In this document: positions 12,583 through 25,241 of the stretch, one piece after another
Numbering within the stretch: the stretch's first letter is position 1
Layout of the letters: the number at the start of each line of letters is the position of its first letter
Assembly: GCF_024713975.1 (NCBI RefSeq)
Contig: NC_091093.1
Location: forward strand, 24,804,501 to 24,868,500
Direction of reading: 5' to 3'
DNA: 64,000 bases
Source of the DNA: Paralichthys olivaceus
Taxonomy: Eukaryota > Chordata > Actinopteri > Pleuronectiformes > Paralichthyidae
Translations under genes and position numbers: made by a program
The notes under the pieces: model-generated
What the model was told of the DNA's origin: nothing
Database searches by the model: none
What the model saw: the letters and a program-made list of their open reading frames with translations, nothing else

Positions 12583-15500
12583 TAGAATTTCTTCACTTTA
12601 AAACATCGTTAGTTGAATTGTTGCCATTTGGGTCTTGTTGCAATGTGCGGAATATGTGAAGTAAAAAAAATAACATCCAACAAACGGAGAGGAAACCGGA
12701 GGGAGAAAAAGAGGTGAACAGACTTTTTAACAATATAGGGGTAGATTCTTATACAGTCTATGTTAATATGCAAGGAGAGAATTGGGCTAATGTTGCAGTA
12801 GTGAGAGATACACATCTACTGACAGTCTTGTGTGACAAAGCAGGTCTTGATCTGTAAAGCCTTCCACTCTCAGAGGCCAGGCCAGTGTGCACACCTCCCC
12901 ACAACGCACATCACTCGTCAGGAATGCAATCATTATTGCACCATTATCTCTGTCACCTGGGTGACATCCTTATCTGAAATCTATTTTAGTGGGGGAAAAA
13001 TGCTGCCCTTTTCCTCCTCTGCCTAAAGGCCCACTGACTAAAGAGGAAACAAACAACTCTGGGTTATAAATCTATCAAATTTTCACAAATCTTTCTGCTT
13101 TGCATTGTAATTTCATATGTCGCTGCAAAGTCATGTTGTTTGCTTTTTTAAAAAGTTTATTGAAAACACATAAAACACCAAGAGACAACGATTTTTGTCT
13201 TCGCAAACAAGAGAAAACATTTTTAAGGAAGATTTTCAAAAAGAGCCCATGCACATTTACAGTCACACTGATTATGTCCTTACAGTCTTCTGCATGTAAC
13301 AGAAAAAATAATGTCCTTGAAAGAAAACAGGACCTGAGTGCTTAATGGATCATTAGAATAGGACTAATGAGTCAGCTAGTGAACCTTAGCTTTGATAATC
13401 AATCATTAGTTTATTACTTGTGGTCTTCGGACTTCACAGGCTATGTTCGTGATAAGATGAGAGATATAATAGCCTGTAACCAACACTGTCCTACTAACTC
13501 TAAAAGTGTTGTAATCTACAATTAATGCTACTTTCAGCAGAGTCTTTTAAACAAAAAAATTCTCGTGAGGCGATCGGGTCAGTGAAGTTTGGTCATTCTG
13601 CATGTTTTAATCATTTTTCTATTTGAGAGGATCTATTTTATGCTTTAGCCTTTATGTAACTTAATTTCTTTTTCATATCATCCACACACAGTTTACAGTG
13701 CTGGTGACAAAAGTCAGACCCCTCATGAAAAATCTGAAGCCCGAGCCGAGGCTGCGTTTGAATTTACAGTCGGACTTTACCGTGCTAAGAGGTCGAATTT
13801 ACTGTGACAGATTTTAATGATTATAAATCTATTATGTTTAATCATTTACCCCTAATAGACTCAAACTTCACTTCACCATGATCTAATTTGCTCATTTCTC
13901 ATTTCCTTTTTTTCTGTTGCTTAAATGCCGGTTAATATTTTTCAATATAAATTAATTAATTATTGTTATTATTATTATTATTATCATGATATTGATGAAT
14001 TTTCAGGTCTGTAACAGTTCAGGCCACAGTTTATTTCTGCTTTACAATTAATGCAACTAGCAGGTCGACACTAACTGAACTGGACCAACAGCTGAGATGA
14101 GCTGTAGAATAACCCACCGTTTTATGTATTGCACCTTATAATATTTGCAATACTTTTTTTAGGTGTTATACTTTAGGTTTATTGTTATTTTTATATATTT
14201 TATTTCATTTTTTATTTTCTATTTATAATTGTATTTTTTCCTTGTGTGATTTCTAAGCATGGCTAAGGGGGAGCCTGGTACTCAAGCATTTAATTGCCAG
14301 CAAGTGCCAAATGTAATTGTTGTGCATATGACAATAAACCCTTGAATCTTGAATCTTGCACCTCTTAAAGATAAAGTGTCAGGGACCCTGCCGGCTGGTA
14401 TCTGTTCTTTTGTACTTAATCGCCTTTTTTGTCTCACATTGAGGTGAGCAGAGCAAAGTTTGATAAACGCTGCAGAGGGATTTTTTTTCTACCTCCTTTG
14501 AGCCCTGTGGACATTAACTAGAGTGCCTTTGCTCTTGTTCTCTGATTGGAACATACACACACAGATCTCCGAGGAGCACCGCGTTCTCTGGTTTTACTCG
14601 AGCAGAGCAGACAAAAGTCGAGAAGCCCCAATAATAAGAAGGGATCACCTCAATGTCAAGTGTGAGGCAGTCAGGGTTTCTAATGCAATAAGAAAACTGC
14701 AACACAAGAGAAGACCTTCTAAATGTGACACCGAGCTAAGGCTTAGTATCACTGATACCAATTAAAATGACAGCGGAAGAGGAGCACTGCAGTGCAAGAG
14801 TCATTATATTCCACGAGGAAAATGTTCTCTCCTCACTATGACTCAGTCAGTTTCATTCCTACAGAAAACAATATGTTTCAACTACTGTTCGCTGAGTGTT
14901 GCGTCCTTTCAGTTGCACATAAAAACATGTGCTGGAGTATTTTCCTCAGCCTGCAACGCCGCCAAGGTCAGATTTCAAGTCATTAGTGACTTTCGCTGTG
15001 CGCATAAATCACTGTGGTGTATCAGTAATAAGGAAGTTTACCTGTTAAGAGGTCTTTTAGAGGCAATTTAAAAGTCATGTGGCTTTAGAGAAGTGCCTCC
15101 AGCGTGTTCCTGTAATTCATGGTCTCATATTAACTCCGATTTTCCTCATGAATATGATCGTTTCTTCTCCAGCCAGCTCCCCCACTTAACACTTTGTAGA
15201 GAAGAAACTGATGAGTGATAACATTTATTGAATCAGTTATATTACAGTTACTGGCCCAATATCTTGGTTGCTGTAAGATTTATTTCCATCTTGTTATCAC
15301 ACCACTTCTATTAATTATATCCTATTGCTCATATCTGTGATGGAATTATTAGCTTAGCCTCTTTTTGCGCCACACGTCTTTAAGGGTCTTTATGACATGG
15401 AACTTTTCCTGCTCAGTTATATGATCTTTTTGAGTGGGAACTTCCACATGGAAGTTTTCCAGTGATTCACCCAAAGGGACGATGGCTTCTGAGGGAATCC

Positions 15501-15637
15501 TTCCCACAACCCCCATAAACCATGCAACCTCAGAACAACATGTGCTGTTGCTCTGCACTTCAGACAATAATATTAGTAATCAATTCCTCAGAACTCCGGC
15601 AGTAAGCGCCTTTATCTCTCGTTCGGCGTTTATGACT
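12583..15637. other. Intergenic region ctxn2-slc12a1
   Basis: No coding exon is supported. It is AT-rich and contains a TTA trinucleotide tract near 13968-13984 and the retroelement-like tail at 14241-14358. The remaining open frames are short and unlike known proteins. Confidence 0.5.
14241..14358 (+). mobile_element. Retroelement-like 3' tail
   Basis: A stretch around CTAAGCATGGCTAAGGGGGA is followed by GTGCATATGACAATAAA and a short tandem of CTTGAAT. Tandem terminal repeats after such a tail are typical of CR1/L2-type non-LTR elements, and this type of sequence is widely dispersed in fish genomes. No coding part remains. Family assignment is from memory of the tail form. Confidence 0.4.
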
Positions 15638-15638
15638 T

Positions 15639-15652
15639 GGTTAATCGTTAAG
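15639..15652 (+). promoter_or_regulatory. HNF1-like site upstream of slc12a1
   Basis: GGTTAATCGTTAAG is close to the HNF1 consensus GGTTAATNATTAAC: both TTAA half-sites are intact, with two mismatches. It lies 127 bp upstream of the TATA box. HNF1B is a kidney-tubule factor, and HNF1 sites are described in mammalian NKCC2 promoters, so this fits a renal gene. Confidence 0.5.
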
Positions 15653-15737
15653 CAATGCCTTTGTGTCCCCTAGGATAGAGCAAGGACATATCTAACACCC
15701 CTCGTCCACTTTTCTGAGGGTTGATCCAGGGAATTAG

Positions 15738-15784
15738 CCAATAGCTGACAGCCAGTGTATGATCCCTGGCATGCAAGGTATAAA
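15738..15784 (+). promoter_or_regulatory. slc12a1: slc12a1 core promoter (CCAAT and TATA)
   Basis: CCAAT at 15738-15742 and TATAAA at 15779-15784 are spaced as in a classical polymerase II promoter. Transcription would start near 15810, giving a 5' UTR of about 175 nt before the ATG at 15986. No intron is needed between the promoter and the start codon. An in-frame TGA at 15977-15979 blocks any N-terminal extension within this exon. Confidence 0.7.
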
Positions 15785-15985
15785 GGTAAGGCATTCTGAG
15801 ACACTGAGAATTTACTCAACAGGAGCTCAGAAGAGAAAAGGTCTAGCCTAGTTTATACAGAGATAAAGAAGGATAACCTCAGCCATTGATGCAGTGTTCT
15901 GCTCTTTTAAAACACTGCTGGTTGACTGAAAACTAAAGATCTACATTGCTGTTCTATCCTTAAATCTGTGAAACTCTGATCTCTG

Positions 15986-17697
15986 ATGGAGAGGTTCAAG
16001 TCTAACGGAGGGGAGCATGTGAACCCCGCGTATGATTCCAACCTGGATGAGCCACCTGTCTATCAGGACCCCAACTTCTCCAACGGGGAACAACGGACGG
16101 TGCGGCCCTCGGTGGTCAGTGCCTTTGGTCACGACACTTTGGACCGAGTGCCCAACATTGACTTCTATCGCAATGCAGGCAGTGTCAGCGGTCACCGTGC
16201 CGTGCGGCCATCCCTGCAGGAGCTCCATGATGTGTTTCAGAAGGTGAGTGCATGTGTGTCTTTGAGTGAAGCTGGTAAACATGAAGGATACAGATTCTCC
16301 TCACCCATTGTCTCGTCTCAACCATTTGTCCCCTCTTCCAAATCGCGTGCAACCATTTTCTATTTCAGATATTAGTCCTTCGCCTCCACTGAACATATCT
16401 TACACCGGTTTCTCTCCCCGAGTGAACTCAACTCTGAAACTTTGTAACTTCTATTCTACTCTTGAGTTTCAGTCCATCACTCAGGTTCAAGGTTAAAAAA
16501 AACCACAAAGAAATTTTACAGTTGTTTAATCATTCAAGCATCATAACCTTCATTGTGTCCACAGTTCAGTCGTTACGTCTTTGCCTAGAATAACTGTTAA
16601 AGATCACCCAAAGAAAACTTGACACACTTAAGAGTCTTTAGTGCTTTTTATTAGGCTGCCGTTATACTGCCTTGTGTTGCAAAAGACGTGGGGTTATAGG
16701 TCATTTGGGTTTTATTGGATGAACTAGATTAGCATTTAAAACCTTTGTTTTTTAAAAGACAGATCTGTTAAGCAGTCGTCCATAGCGGGACACCATTCCA
16801 GTTCATGCCAGACTGCAAGATTAAGTATAAGATGTGAACATATATACCTAAAACTTTAAAATGCTACACAATGGACGAGAGCAAGAATCCCTAAAAAATA
16901 CATTTATACATTTTCGTTTATTACTTTGCTTGATTCAAACGACAGTAATCGACTGTGGTACATTATAGAAATATTTGGGTACCAGCACTTTAAATTAATG
17001 AATTACACCTGACATGTTTTGAGCAGCTTTAGATTTGATCATTTTCTGAAATCACAAACTCCACCGCTGCTGAAAGGCTGACAGTTTGTTGCCAAGATCT
17101 CTTTCTGTCAGTGAAGGGACGCATCAGAGATGTCTCGATAAATCAGACGCGAGGGTGTAAGCGTCAGGAGATTCATTTAATATTTCACCTCCTTAGAAAG
17201 TTAAAAGGAGGTTTATCTTTTTCTCCCCTGTTTTTATTTCCTGAGTTTTCAAGGACAGAGACGCGGCAGCAGCACAATGTCTCTTCATCAATCTTCATCC
17301 AAATCAAATCACCAGAGTTTCCTCCCCCTTTCTAAATTCTCTCCTCTGTGTTACATAGACGAAGAAACACACACTCGAGGGTTCAGTCTGAGAACGCAAC
17401 TTAATAGTAATGACGCTCATTTTTATGCAAATGAAAAATCCATCAACGCCAAAATGACTCAAAGCACAATCACGCTGAATAAATCTCCGACACATCTCTA
17501 AAGACCAATTGACATGTTTCCTTCCCCATATATTTCCCTTTGTATTTTCCCAACAGAATGGAGGGATCTCTGTTCCAGACACCGTGGAGGACGATGGCGA
17601 GGGAAGTGACGGGACACCCTCTGATGACCTGGAGTCTGCCGAACCCCCCAATGAAAACAAAGGAGGAGTAAAGTTTGGCTGGATAAGAGGCGTCCTG
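15986..17697 (+). CDS. slc12a1: slc12a1 exons 1-2, regulatory N-terminus
   Basis: Exons 15986-16243 (86 codons) and 17557-17697 (47 codons). Conserved blocks are [33 protein letters not shown] and [11 protein letters not shown], followed by an acidic stretch and [10 protein letters not shown] at the membrane border. The Thr in FGHDT aligns with a SPAK/OSR1-phosphorylated threonine of the family. Near the N-terminus human NKCC2 has an RFxV kinase-docking motif (RFQV); here the aligned residues read RFKS, and I find no other RFxV or RFxI in these exons. Confidence 0.95.
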
Positions 17698-20600
17698 GTG
17701 AGTTATGTCGGGTCACGTCGGGCTCCTTCTTTAAAAAGAAGAAAGACGAGCCTCATTGTGTCTCAATAACGCAGCAAGGCCAAGTGTGGCTTTCAACAGT
17801 TTGTGTTTGCTCAAGAGCTGCTGGTTGATCCATTTGTGCTGCTGACATGATGATAACAAACTCTATAGTTGCAACATGTGTATGTTCCCATGTGCGTCTC
17901 ACTTTACATGATAATAAATCACGACTCACACAGAATTCTATGGTTCTTCTCTTCCACAGGTGAGATGCATGCTGAACATCTGGGGTGTCATGTTGTTCAT
18001 CCGTCTGTCCTGGGTTTTCGGTCAGGCAGGCTGGGGTGAGTGAGACAAGGAGACACGTCATTGGTCAGATATGAAACATGTGTTCACTTTACATGAGAAA
18101 CAAAGACATAATTACAGAGTTGTAACTGAGAGTCATGAGAGAAATGTATTTCCTGCCACGTTTTGTGCAAGGTGTTTCCAATAAGATTTGAAGTTGAGTG
18201 ATCGAAGCGGGATTAAAAGTGCAGGGCAGGTTAGTAACTGTTGCTAATGTAAGGCACATCACATCTTACATCATATCACTCCACCAATGTTAAATGTCAC
18301 TCATATAACATGCATCTAAGGTGGGCCACATGATATAGTTCCTTTCATTATTTACATCACTTTTCTTTGAGGGTCGCAGGGGGGGCTGGAGCCAATCCCA
18401 GACAGAGTCAACTTAACCTCAATTCACATGTATTTGGAATTTTAGACGAAGCGGGAGTAGACAGACAACCTCCCTCCCCCAGACACCAAAAACCTTAATC
18501 ATCAGTGATCCCAAAGATGTTTCACCCAGTGGACAGGACAACAACAACATCTGGAAGCTTCTACATGTGTTTGCTGTCTCTAATCATTACTGGGTCGATA
18601 GAGCAGTTAAAGAGCAGGAGGTGACTGAACTGGGGCAGATTCAACTTTAGCTGGTGTTTCTGGGCTTCCATAAAAATCTATTCCTACTGAAGTTCTTTTC
18701 TGAGAGGCAAACCTCAACCTTAAGAAAGAGAGAAAGGGGAAACCGTGCGAACGGCCAATGAGTGTGTCCATTGTTTAAGAAGCTCATCGATTGCCGAGCT
18801 GCTTTTGTGCAGGAGGCGTAACTAAATGGTTTTGAGAAGCCGAGAGAGCCACAGGCGGTTTGCAGAGCAGGTGGAGCAGATGGCTGTAACTTACAGCCTC
18901 TGGGGAGTTTGACTGTCACTGTGTTTAAAGGTGACTGTGGGGGGGGGGCTTCGTTTCACAGCCGTAATGTTTTATGACCGACCACCCAAATGTAACGGCT
19001 GAGCAATCTGCAGTTAAAAATAACCATTTTAAGCTGTTACATTATGTTTGCATTTCAGGCCTGGGAATCGTGGTCATCGCTCTCAGCTGCGTGGTCACCG
19101 TCATCACTGGCCTCTCCATGTCGGCCATTTGTACTAATGGTGTAGTCAGAGGAGGTGAGTCAATGCACCGTTAACACACATAGGACAGCTTCATATTCAG
19201 GAAAGCAGAATAACTAAATAAATTCAATAAGATTATTAATAATTTTTACAACCGGAGATAACACACACTCATCCTGACATAAAATCTTTTACAAAGAGAA
19301 TGACCAGGAAGTTGTGTGTGTGTGTGTATAGATAAAGACACAAGGCTCAGAACTCAGAACTGCACCTGAATGTCACCTCTTGAAACCCATTCTCCGTTTT
19401 ACAGCCTCCTAACTTGTCCAGACATTAAATCAATGAATCAGTGATGTGGCGATTAATCATCCACGACATGTTTGTGTGCCTCATTTTGTCATTTCAGGAG
19501 GCGCCTACTACTTGATATCTCGCAGTCTTGGGCCTGAGTTCGGCGGATCCATCGGCCTCATCTTCGCCTTCGCCAATGCTGTGGCCGTGGCCATGTACGT
19601 GGTGGGGTTTGCTGAGACCGTGGTCGACTTGCTGGAGGTGCGTGACGTTGTAATGATCAGGTGATGATGTCTCAGATCCTGACACTTGATCATTCAACTT
19701 ATCTCTGCCCTCTGTCGCATTCAGGAGAACTCTGCCATCATGGTCGATGAAATAAACGACATCAGGATCGTCGGCTGTATCACGGTGGTGCTGCTGTTGG
19801 CCATATCGGTTGCTGGGATGGAATGGGAGGCCAAGGTGAGAGATGAACGTCACATTGGTCCCCGCCAATGTCTGCGGTCTTTATGGTAAAATTTCACAAC
19901 TGTAACTTTAATCAATGAAATGATCCCCCCCCCCCACACAGGCGCAGATCGTGCTCCTCGTCATCCTGCTGGTTGCCATAGTGAACGTGTTTGTAGGAAC
20001 TTTCATCCCTGCCACCGCTGAGAAGAAATCCAAAGGCTTCTTCAATTATGAAAGTACGACCCCGTCTCCAAATCATTTCAACAAGTTAAGATGTGACTCC
20101 TCCACCAAACACTGCTCAGCTCATCTTTCCTATTCATTTTCCTTTTTTTCTTTTTTTTTAATCGCAGTGAGAATCTTCCAAGAAAATTTTACTCCAAACT
20201 TCAGTGAGAATGAGTCGTTTTTCACGGTGTTTTCCATCTTTTTCCCGGCCGCCACGGGGATCCTGGCCGGAGCCAACATCTCCGGCGACTTGCGGGTAAC
20301 CATGACACACAGAGGTCAATGCATGAGGGCCATGTACATAGAAAGCATGAGCGCATACATTTCTAAACAAAGGGTTCTGTGCTAGTTTTGGTCTGGTGTC
20401 GATAGTTCAATGGGAATGTAACGACAGAGACGTTCTTATTTGTGTAATTGAGACATAAAGTGTTTTAAAGAGTTGCATTTTCATAAAGACAAAAAAAAAC
20501 ACACCTTCTTTTTATTTCAAATAATGTGTATTGCTTGATATTAAATCAGTTTTACTATTATATCTTCACATTTACATTTTCAACTTGGTTTTCAAAGTAA

Positions 20601-23600
20601 AAAAACATCAATTTTTTGGGTTTACATATCAATTTTATGTGGCATATAGGGACAAGCATTAAAAACATTTGTATTATTTATTTATTTACTTAAAGTTGTA
20701 GAGGAATCTTTTCCTTCTATCCTTTATAATAAATTCTTCTAACAGAGATCTGTGGTATTTCACAGGATCCCCAAGCAGCCATACCTAAGGGAACCTTGCT
20801 TGCCATCGTGATCACTGGCATCACCTACTTGGCTGTGGCCCTTTCTGTCTGTAAGTCAAATAATGCACGAAAACTAAACTCCAATGTGTACTTCAACATG
20901 TGTTGTTGTAAAAACACTTGCTCGAGGGTTAACTTTACAGTCAGGGGACATAGTTAGATTGGCAGCATTTGTTTTCGTATTTGTTTGGTTGTCAGACATC
21001 GAAGTGTAACCAATGCATTTGTTCTCCTCTGTGATTGGCCAGCTGCCTCTGTTGTCCGAGATGCCACAGGAAACATAACTGACCTCTTAATTCCCGGGGG
21101 AAATTGTAGCCATTCTGCGTTTGTTAGTTGTGAGCTCGGCTATAATTTCTCCTCCTGCGCAGAGCAAACCTGTCGGTTTGGCTTGATGAACGACTTCCAG
21201 GTACGCAGCCTCCAGAATCTAATCTGCACCCGAGATGTGGTTTGATTCACCTCTAATCCCTTATCCCTCGTGTCTCATGTGCAGGTGATGACCATGGTGT
21301 CTGGGTTCGGTCCCCTCATCATTGCTGGAACTTTCTCGGCGACCCTCTCCTCTGCCCTTGCTTCCCTTGTCAGCGCTCCCAAAGTCTTCCAGGTCAGTGA
21401 CTCGCCAGATTTTTGTAAAAACAGCAACGATTTAGATGAAAGCTCCTGAGATGCAACTACAGTATTACTCTTCCCTCCTGCAAATAAAAAATCTTTTCTC
21501 GCTTCACCTCTGTGTCTCCTCAGGCTCTGTGTAAAGACAACATTTACAAGGCTCTGCATTTCTTTGCCAAAGGACACGGCAAGAACAACGAGCCAATCCG
21601 AGGCTACATCCTCACATTCATTATTTCCGTGGCCTTCATTCTCATTGGTCAGTTCACTAACATCCTTTTTTAAGACATAATTTATATCTAAAGCATCAAA
21701 AGAAGAAGTAAAAGAATGATGTCCACCTCTTTTTTTCTACACAGGTAACCTCAACACCATCGCTCCAATAATTTCCAACTTCTTCCTGGCATCTTACGCT
21801 CTCATCAATTTCTCCTGCTTCCACGCATCCTACGCCAAGTCTCCAGGTGGGTCACTTCAGACAAAGCAGCCGAGGGAATAAAAAACTCTGCCAGTAAATT
21901 GTTTCTCTCCATCCTCTGATACTTCACGTCCTTTCAGAAATGACGTCTGAATATATTAAGACGAGACACAATCACAAAAAGCGGCTGATTTCAGAGACTA
22001 ACCTGGACACACTGAGTTGCATTAGAAGATTAATTTTTTATTTGTTTCTGTGCAGTCGGTTTCCCATCACTGTTCCTCCAGCCTGCATTTAATGACTCTG
22101 CTCTTTCTTCTGTCATTCTCTCCCCTGCAGGCTGGAGACCTGGATATAAGTACTACAACATGTGGCTGTCCCTGGTGGGGGCAGTGCTCTGCTGCGCCGT
22201 CATGTTTGTCATCAACTGGTGGGCTGCTCTCCTCACGTACGCTATCGAGATCCTCCTCTACATTTACGTCACCGTCAAGAAGCCAGGTGAGCTAAGCGGA
22301 CAGGTTGCAAGCACACGTATGATGTGCACGTATGATGTGTGCATGGCGGAGCTAACCTCTTATTTTCTCCACCCCAGATGTGAACTGGGGTTCGTCCACG
22401 CAGGCGGTGACGTTTGTGAGTGCGGTCAGCAACGCCCTGTCTCTGTCTGGTGTCGAGGATCACGTCAAGAACTTCAGGTAAAAGTCTGACATTGTGACAC
22501 ATAACAAACAAAAACCTTAACATCACGTAAAAGAGAATTTATAAGACATTCATGTTTCTTGCTCAGGCCTCAGATTTTGGCTCTGACCGGTTCAGCGCGG
22601 TCCAGACCGGCTCTCCTCGACCTGGCTCACTCCTTCTCCAAGAACTATGGTCTCTGCATCACCTGTGAAGTCTTTGAGGTGAGGTTATATTGTAAATCTT
22701 ATCATTTGCAAACGACAGGATATCGAGGTGCTGCATATTGTCTCGTCCAAATCTACACTTAAAGGTTAATCATCGAGCAACTTTAAATTGTGCAGCCTTC
22801 ACGTGCAGTGCATGATCAAGTGAATACCAAGCAGGGAAATGCCAACTGTCTGGAAGCCTGAGACTGAAGTTTACTGTCAGTTGTGGTCTTCTGAATATTA
22901 CAAAGGTGTGTGTGGGATATTCTTGTCTCTTGCCCGCACTCACACAGCCGCTGTACGTTGTGATCTCCCTCAGGGTCCAAGATCAGAGGCTCTGGAGGAG
23001 ATGAACGCCGGCATGGAGAAGAACCAGCTCTGGCTCAGGAAGAACAAACGCAAGGCGTTCTATGCAGCTGTGGCCTGTGAAAGCTTCAGGGAAGGAACAG
23101 AAAGCCTCCTGCAGGTCAGTGTGTTCGTGATTTATGTGATTTTAAACGTTTCTGCAGAAAGTCAAAAAGAACAAACAAACCAACTAACCCAGAAAAATCC
23201 ATCAGATTAATGTGTAACCTGCTGGTTTTGATCTGAGGGATTCTGTTGCAGAAACTGGTTTTATTGACCCGTTTCCTCGTCACGACACAGAGTATCTATT
23301 GCTGTATTACGACACCGGCCTGGACCGGTCATGAGGATGTGGCCGGGCCGAGGAGAGAGTTAATGAGGAGCAGGATAACAGTCTTATGGCTCTGGCTATC
23401 ACACCCTGGAGATAAGGCTTTGGGTTCATTGTCAGGATGCTTACTTCAAACAGGATGACAGATTAAAGGCTATAATTGATTAACGCTGCATTGGATGAGT
23501 CCCTGCAGACAAAGTGTGACCTGCTGAGTGATCTGGTCATAACTCGTGGCAGTAAAACTGTGTCACAGCTCGTCCAGGACACTTTGAAACTTTTTGGGGG

Positions 23601-24564
23601 AGATTTTTTTCTGTCCTAGACACAAGGTTGTTCAACACGGTGCATGTGTTGCTTCAGTAAACAGCTCAATCTGATCTTTGTACTATAAGAGAGCTTTTTT
23701 TCTTGCAGGCCTCTGGTCTCGGCCGCATGAAGCCCAACACACTGATGATCGGCTTCAAGAGAAACTGGAGGATGGCCGATGCAGAGTCAGTGCAGAGCTA
23801 TGTGGGAATCCTGCAGTAAGTCACGACAAGAAACACACAGACAAAGATCACAGCTGACAGTGGACGTGTATGTTGAGCTCGTGTTCTCGTTCTGTTTCGT
23901 CACAGTGACGCGTTTGACTTTGAGTACGGGACATTGGTGCTGAGGATGAACCAGGGACTTGATGTGTCACACATTGTGGAAGCAGAAGGTCAGTGTGACT
24001 TCCTTTCTCAGGCCGAGTGCTTTAATCTACAGGAACTCCTGCATCAGCATCACAACAATCATGTTAGTTCCCTTCAGGCAGAGGGATAAAACATGATGAC
24101 AAGGAAATAAATGGCCTGAAAACAGCTGCATGAAAAAAAGAAAGCAGCCAATAGCCCCCAAAAAAATACAAAACAAGGCTGTGTGATAATTTTTAATTGA
24201 ATATCAATTTGAGGCAGTGTTCTTTTTTCTTTTTTTTTTTACACCTATTTCCATTCATTAATTATCATTTGTTCTATTTGCTTTCTGAACAGTGCTCTAT
24301 AAATAAAGGTTATACTATTATTATTATTAAATTAACTTTTTTAATTTCTTAAAATCTATTTCTATTGTTGTAATCTATCAAAAGAATAATACACAAGTAA
24401 TTATATAAATCCACCTGAGCCGCTGTAGGGGTGTAAATTTTTATTCTCACAACAACCCCCCATATTTTCTACATGACTACAATAAAATGACTCTGATAAG
24501 CCTGGACACTTTGTTCTGTAGATTGGACAGTATTAAAGGTTGAGTAGTTCACACGTGCACACGT

Positions 24565-24621
<57 letters not shown>

Positions 24622-25210
24622 AGGTGTCTTTGAATTCATCCTTTCAACTGCAAAGAGAATCCTTCATATTGATTATAACATCAGTGTTATAATTCTGTCT
24701 TTCAGAGGAGATGCTGAAGGCAGCGAAGGAGCAACAGGCCCTGGAGGACGAAATGATGCCAAACGGAGGGAAATCAAAGGGACTGTTTAGGAAGTCCAGG
24801 AAATCGTCTCAACAAGTGCTCACAACCAGAGGTATCACATCTGTGCCGCCGCATTTCTGTCTGTGGAAATGTTTGAGCCGCTGCAGTCTGATGTTTAAAC
24901 ACGTGGATGAAGAAGTTCCACTGTTCCACTTCCACTGAGTCAGAGAATAAAATAACACACATTTAACAAATGAGACCAGTGACACACGTCTCTTTTGTAA
25001 ACTTCTCCACACCCCCACTGAGAAATAATTGAATCAAGTGCTCCCGCTAAAGATATCTCCGGGGGTGTAATCCAATAACGTGGTCCCTTTCGTTCCACAT
25101 GAGGAGCATCTCTGAGGAGCAGCCCTTTCACCCAGACAGCAGAGGGGGCTTCAACCTCTCACTCGATCTGTCTCTGTCTCTACATCACACACACACACAC
25201 ACACACAAAT

Positions 25211-25241
<31 letters not shown>

